Source: Hydractinia symbiolongicarpus (taxonomy: Eukaryota > Cnidaria > Hydrozoa > Anthoathecata > Hydractiniidae). From it: DNA of 60,000 bases. Under the pieces are notes generated by a model. That model was given only the letters and a program-made list of their open reading frames with translations, had not been told where the DNA came from and did not search any database. Positions within the stretch are counted from its first letter, which is position 1; each line of letters starts with the position of its first letter. The translations under genes were made by a program, and so were the position numbers. Location of the stretch: NCBI RefSeq assembly GCF_029227915.1, contig NC_079875.1:15065001-15125000 (forward strand), read 5' to 3'. Of the stretch, positions 58,395 through 60,000 are shown piece after piece.

Positions 58395-60000
58395 ACAAAA
58401 GAAGATACTTGGTAACATTCAAGACTATCTCCTAAATATGTACCAATGACTAAATTGTGTTTTGTGGAAGTACCGTGTAAAAGATGGCACAGCAAAAAAA
58501 ACAATAGTGGTACCGCAGTTGTAGTAGGTAGTAGGAAACCCCAATGGAGACTGCTGCTGCAGATTCTTAGCAATGCTTAGCAAAGATGTGACTCAACTAA
58601 ATACGAAGTCTTTTTCGTGAAAAAGGACTGAGAAGAAAAATACATGAAGTTGTATCATGCAGTTATGTCCTGTCACTAGAGGGTCCGGATAATGGTGACT
58701 TTATAATTTCATTAAGATCAACAACAAGACAATGAAAAACATTAAAAATGAAAGATAAAAATGTACTACGCCGGTGAATCAACAATATTAAAAATACATA
58801 TATTGTAAATATATAAAAACTTTGTTTATTCTATTACTAGTAACTATTATTCAATGTAAAATAAATGCATAAATTGATTTGACGTTGGTGTTTTTTCAGA
58901 AGCTTTTTGTACGAGTTGAGTTTAAAATTACTTTTATAACTTTTTAAAAACATATGCAAATCTTAAGTACTTAAAGCAGGCCCCAGCAGAGTAATTTTGA
59001 AAGCGGAGGGGCTACAAAGTTTAGTACTTACGGAGGCCTTAACATGGTTGACAGAAAAAATATTTTTCAAATTTTAAGCTCTCTAGGTTGGCTATAATAA
59101 ACTGCAAATACTATTATTACGCTTTCAGGTTTTAAAAAAAGCTTCTTTATAGGAGAAAAAACTTTCATGTGTGATTTTCAAGCAACAATGGATGATGACC
59201 TGCAAACAAAAAACTATACTGGATACATCTTTTGATGGAAATGGCAATTAACGCAGAACTTTTTTCATATGCACACAACATAGTTGTTGTGTTAAGATTT
59301 TTTCCTCGAGTTTCTAAGTAAATTGTTGATATAAATTGCCATATTAACAAGAAAATCCTTTAACAGAGTTTCTAAATGAAAAAATCCAACAGCTGAAAAC
59401 AGCGACGGAAGAAAAAATTGATATTTATGTCATAAAATATAAGTGTACATACACGCTTCTCTTTTTAGAATAAACACAATTTTTTTTGGATGCTTGATGT
59501 TGCCCGAATTTATGTCTTTGCTTAAGTGTGGCTTACTTGTTACATCATGGTCATCTACTTAATAAGACCTCAAGCTAGTGCACAAATCAAAATAAGATTT
59601 CACATTTAATCACCTTTCGGACGAAGCCTAAGTGCATAATTTTTAAAACAAATCACTTCTCGGAAACTATTATCACTTCTGTGGCTTCCTAGTCTCTGCG
59701 TTTCGCTGTGTTTTTGACGGAATTTAGTCTCGTGTTGTTTGTACTAAGTTTATATTAAAACAGAACGTTGTTTAAAATAATCTTAATAAATTTAAGTGGG
59801 CACAGATTCCTTTACCTTACTTGTATGGTCATATCCTAATCTAAAAGAAATTTCTCATAATTTCCCAGAGATGTTTTTGTAATTCTCTTGCGTTAACATC
59901 TAAATGGTCATATATCATAAGATAAAAAAAGACTTTTTCCGTATTGGTTCTACGAGGATGAATTTGCAAGTTTTACACAAGCAGCAGATATATATTTACA
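58395..60000. other. Intergenic to the window edge
   Basis: AT-rich sequence with only the possible second exon at 58900-58919 noted above; no other gene or repeat recognised. Confidence 0.5.

Overview
This is AT-rich animal nuclear DNA. It has spliceosomal introns (many GTAAGT donors and AG acceptors), a metazoan RIT/Ric-type Ras GTPase, a secreted NIDO-VWD-EGF-chitin-binding mosaic protein, a BEL/Pao retrotransposon, and dense short interspersed repeats. A cnidarian, perhaps a hydrozoan, would fit, but no single gene proves it. All gene models were assembled by eye from splice sites and reading-frame phase.

Layout. At 37-413 lie two exons of an unrecognised gene that begins outside the window. 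An apparently intact BEL/Pao element (462-6277, minus strand) sits 48 bp past the last splice donor of that gene. It has two identical 158-bp LTRs, a CATCC target duplication on both sides and one open Gag-Pol frame. Next come a short tandem repeat and a tRNA-Thr-like SINE head. A four-exon gene for an unrecognised protein of 112 aa follows (6743-8813), with every intron in phase 0.

From 8.8 to 17.4 kb I see only repeats, including six copies of a 42-bp minisatellite and the first array of a repeat with a period near 960 bp. At 17452-18501 a coding frame uninterrupted by introns encodes a 349-aa type I membrane protein. It has a cysteine-rich and FN3-like ectodomain reminiscent of class I cytokine receptors, a polyglutamine juxtamembrane stretch, and a tail with four tyrosine motifs of SH2-docking type. 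A second array of the 960-bp repeat follows at 19.7-21.0 kb.

The RIT/Ric-like GTPase gene (three coding exons) is at 26383-28469; its G3 box has alanine where Ras has Gly60. From 28.5 to 45.2 kb the window holds trinucleotide tracts, a decayed pogo/Tigger transposon, hairpin-rich repeats, a second tRNA-like SINE head and two weak minus-strand exon candidates.

The largest gene (45225-54713) has 19 coding exons that join without a phase error into 1184 aa: signal peptide, NIDO, Ig-like region, VWD, furin-type site, VWDE-like region with EGF, and two CBM14-like chitin-binding modules. Its introns hold copies of a dispersed repeat carrying an ACAG microsatellite and a near-perfect 38-bp foldback. 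After it, only a small Lys/Ser-rich reading frame (58209-58394) stands out. The genes do not form an operon; they are separate units among transposable elements.
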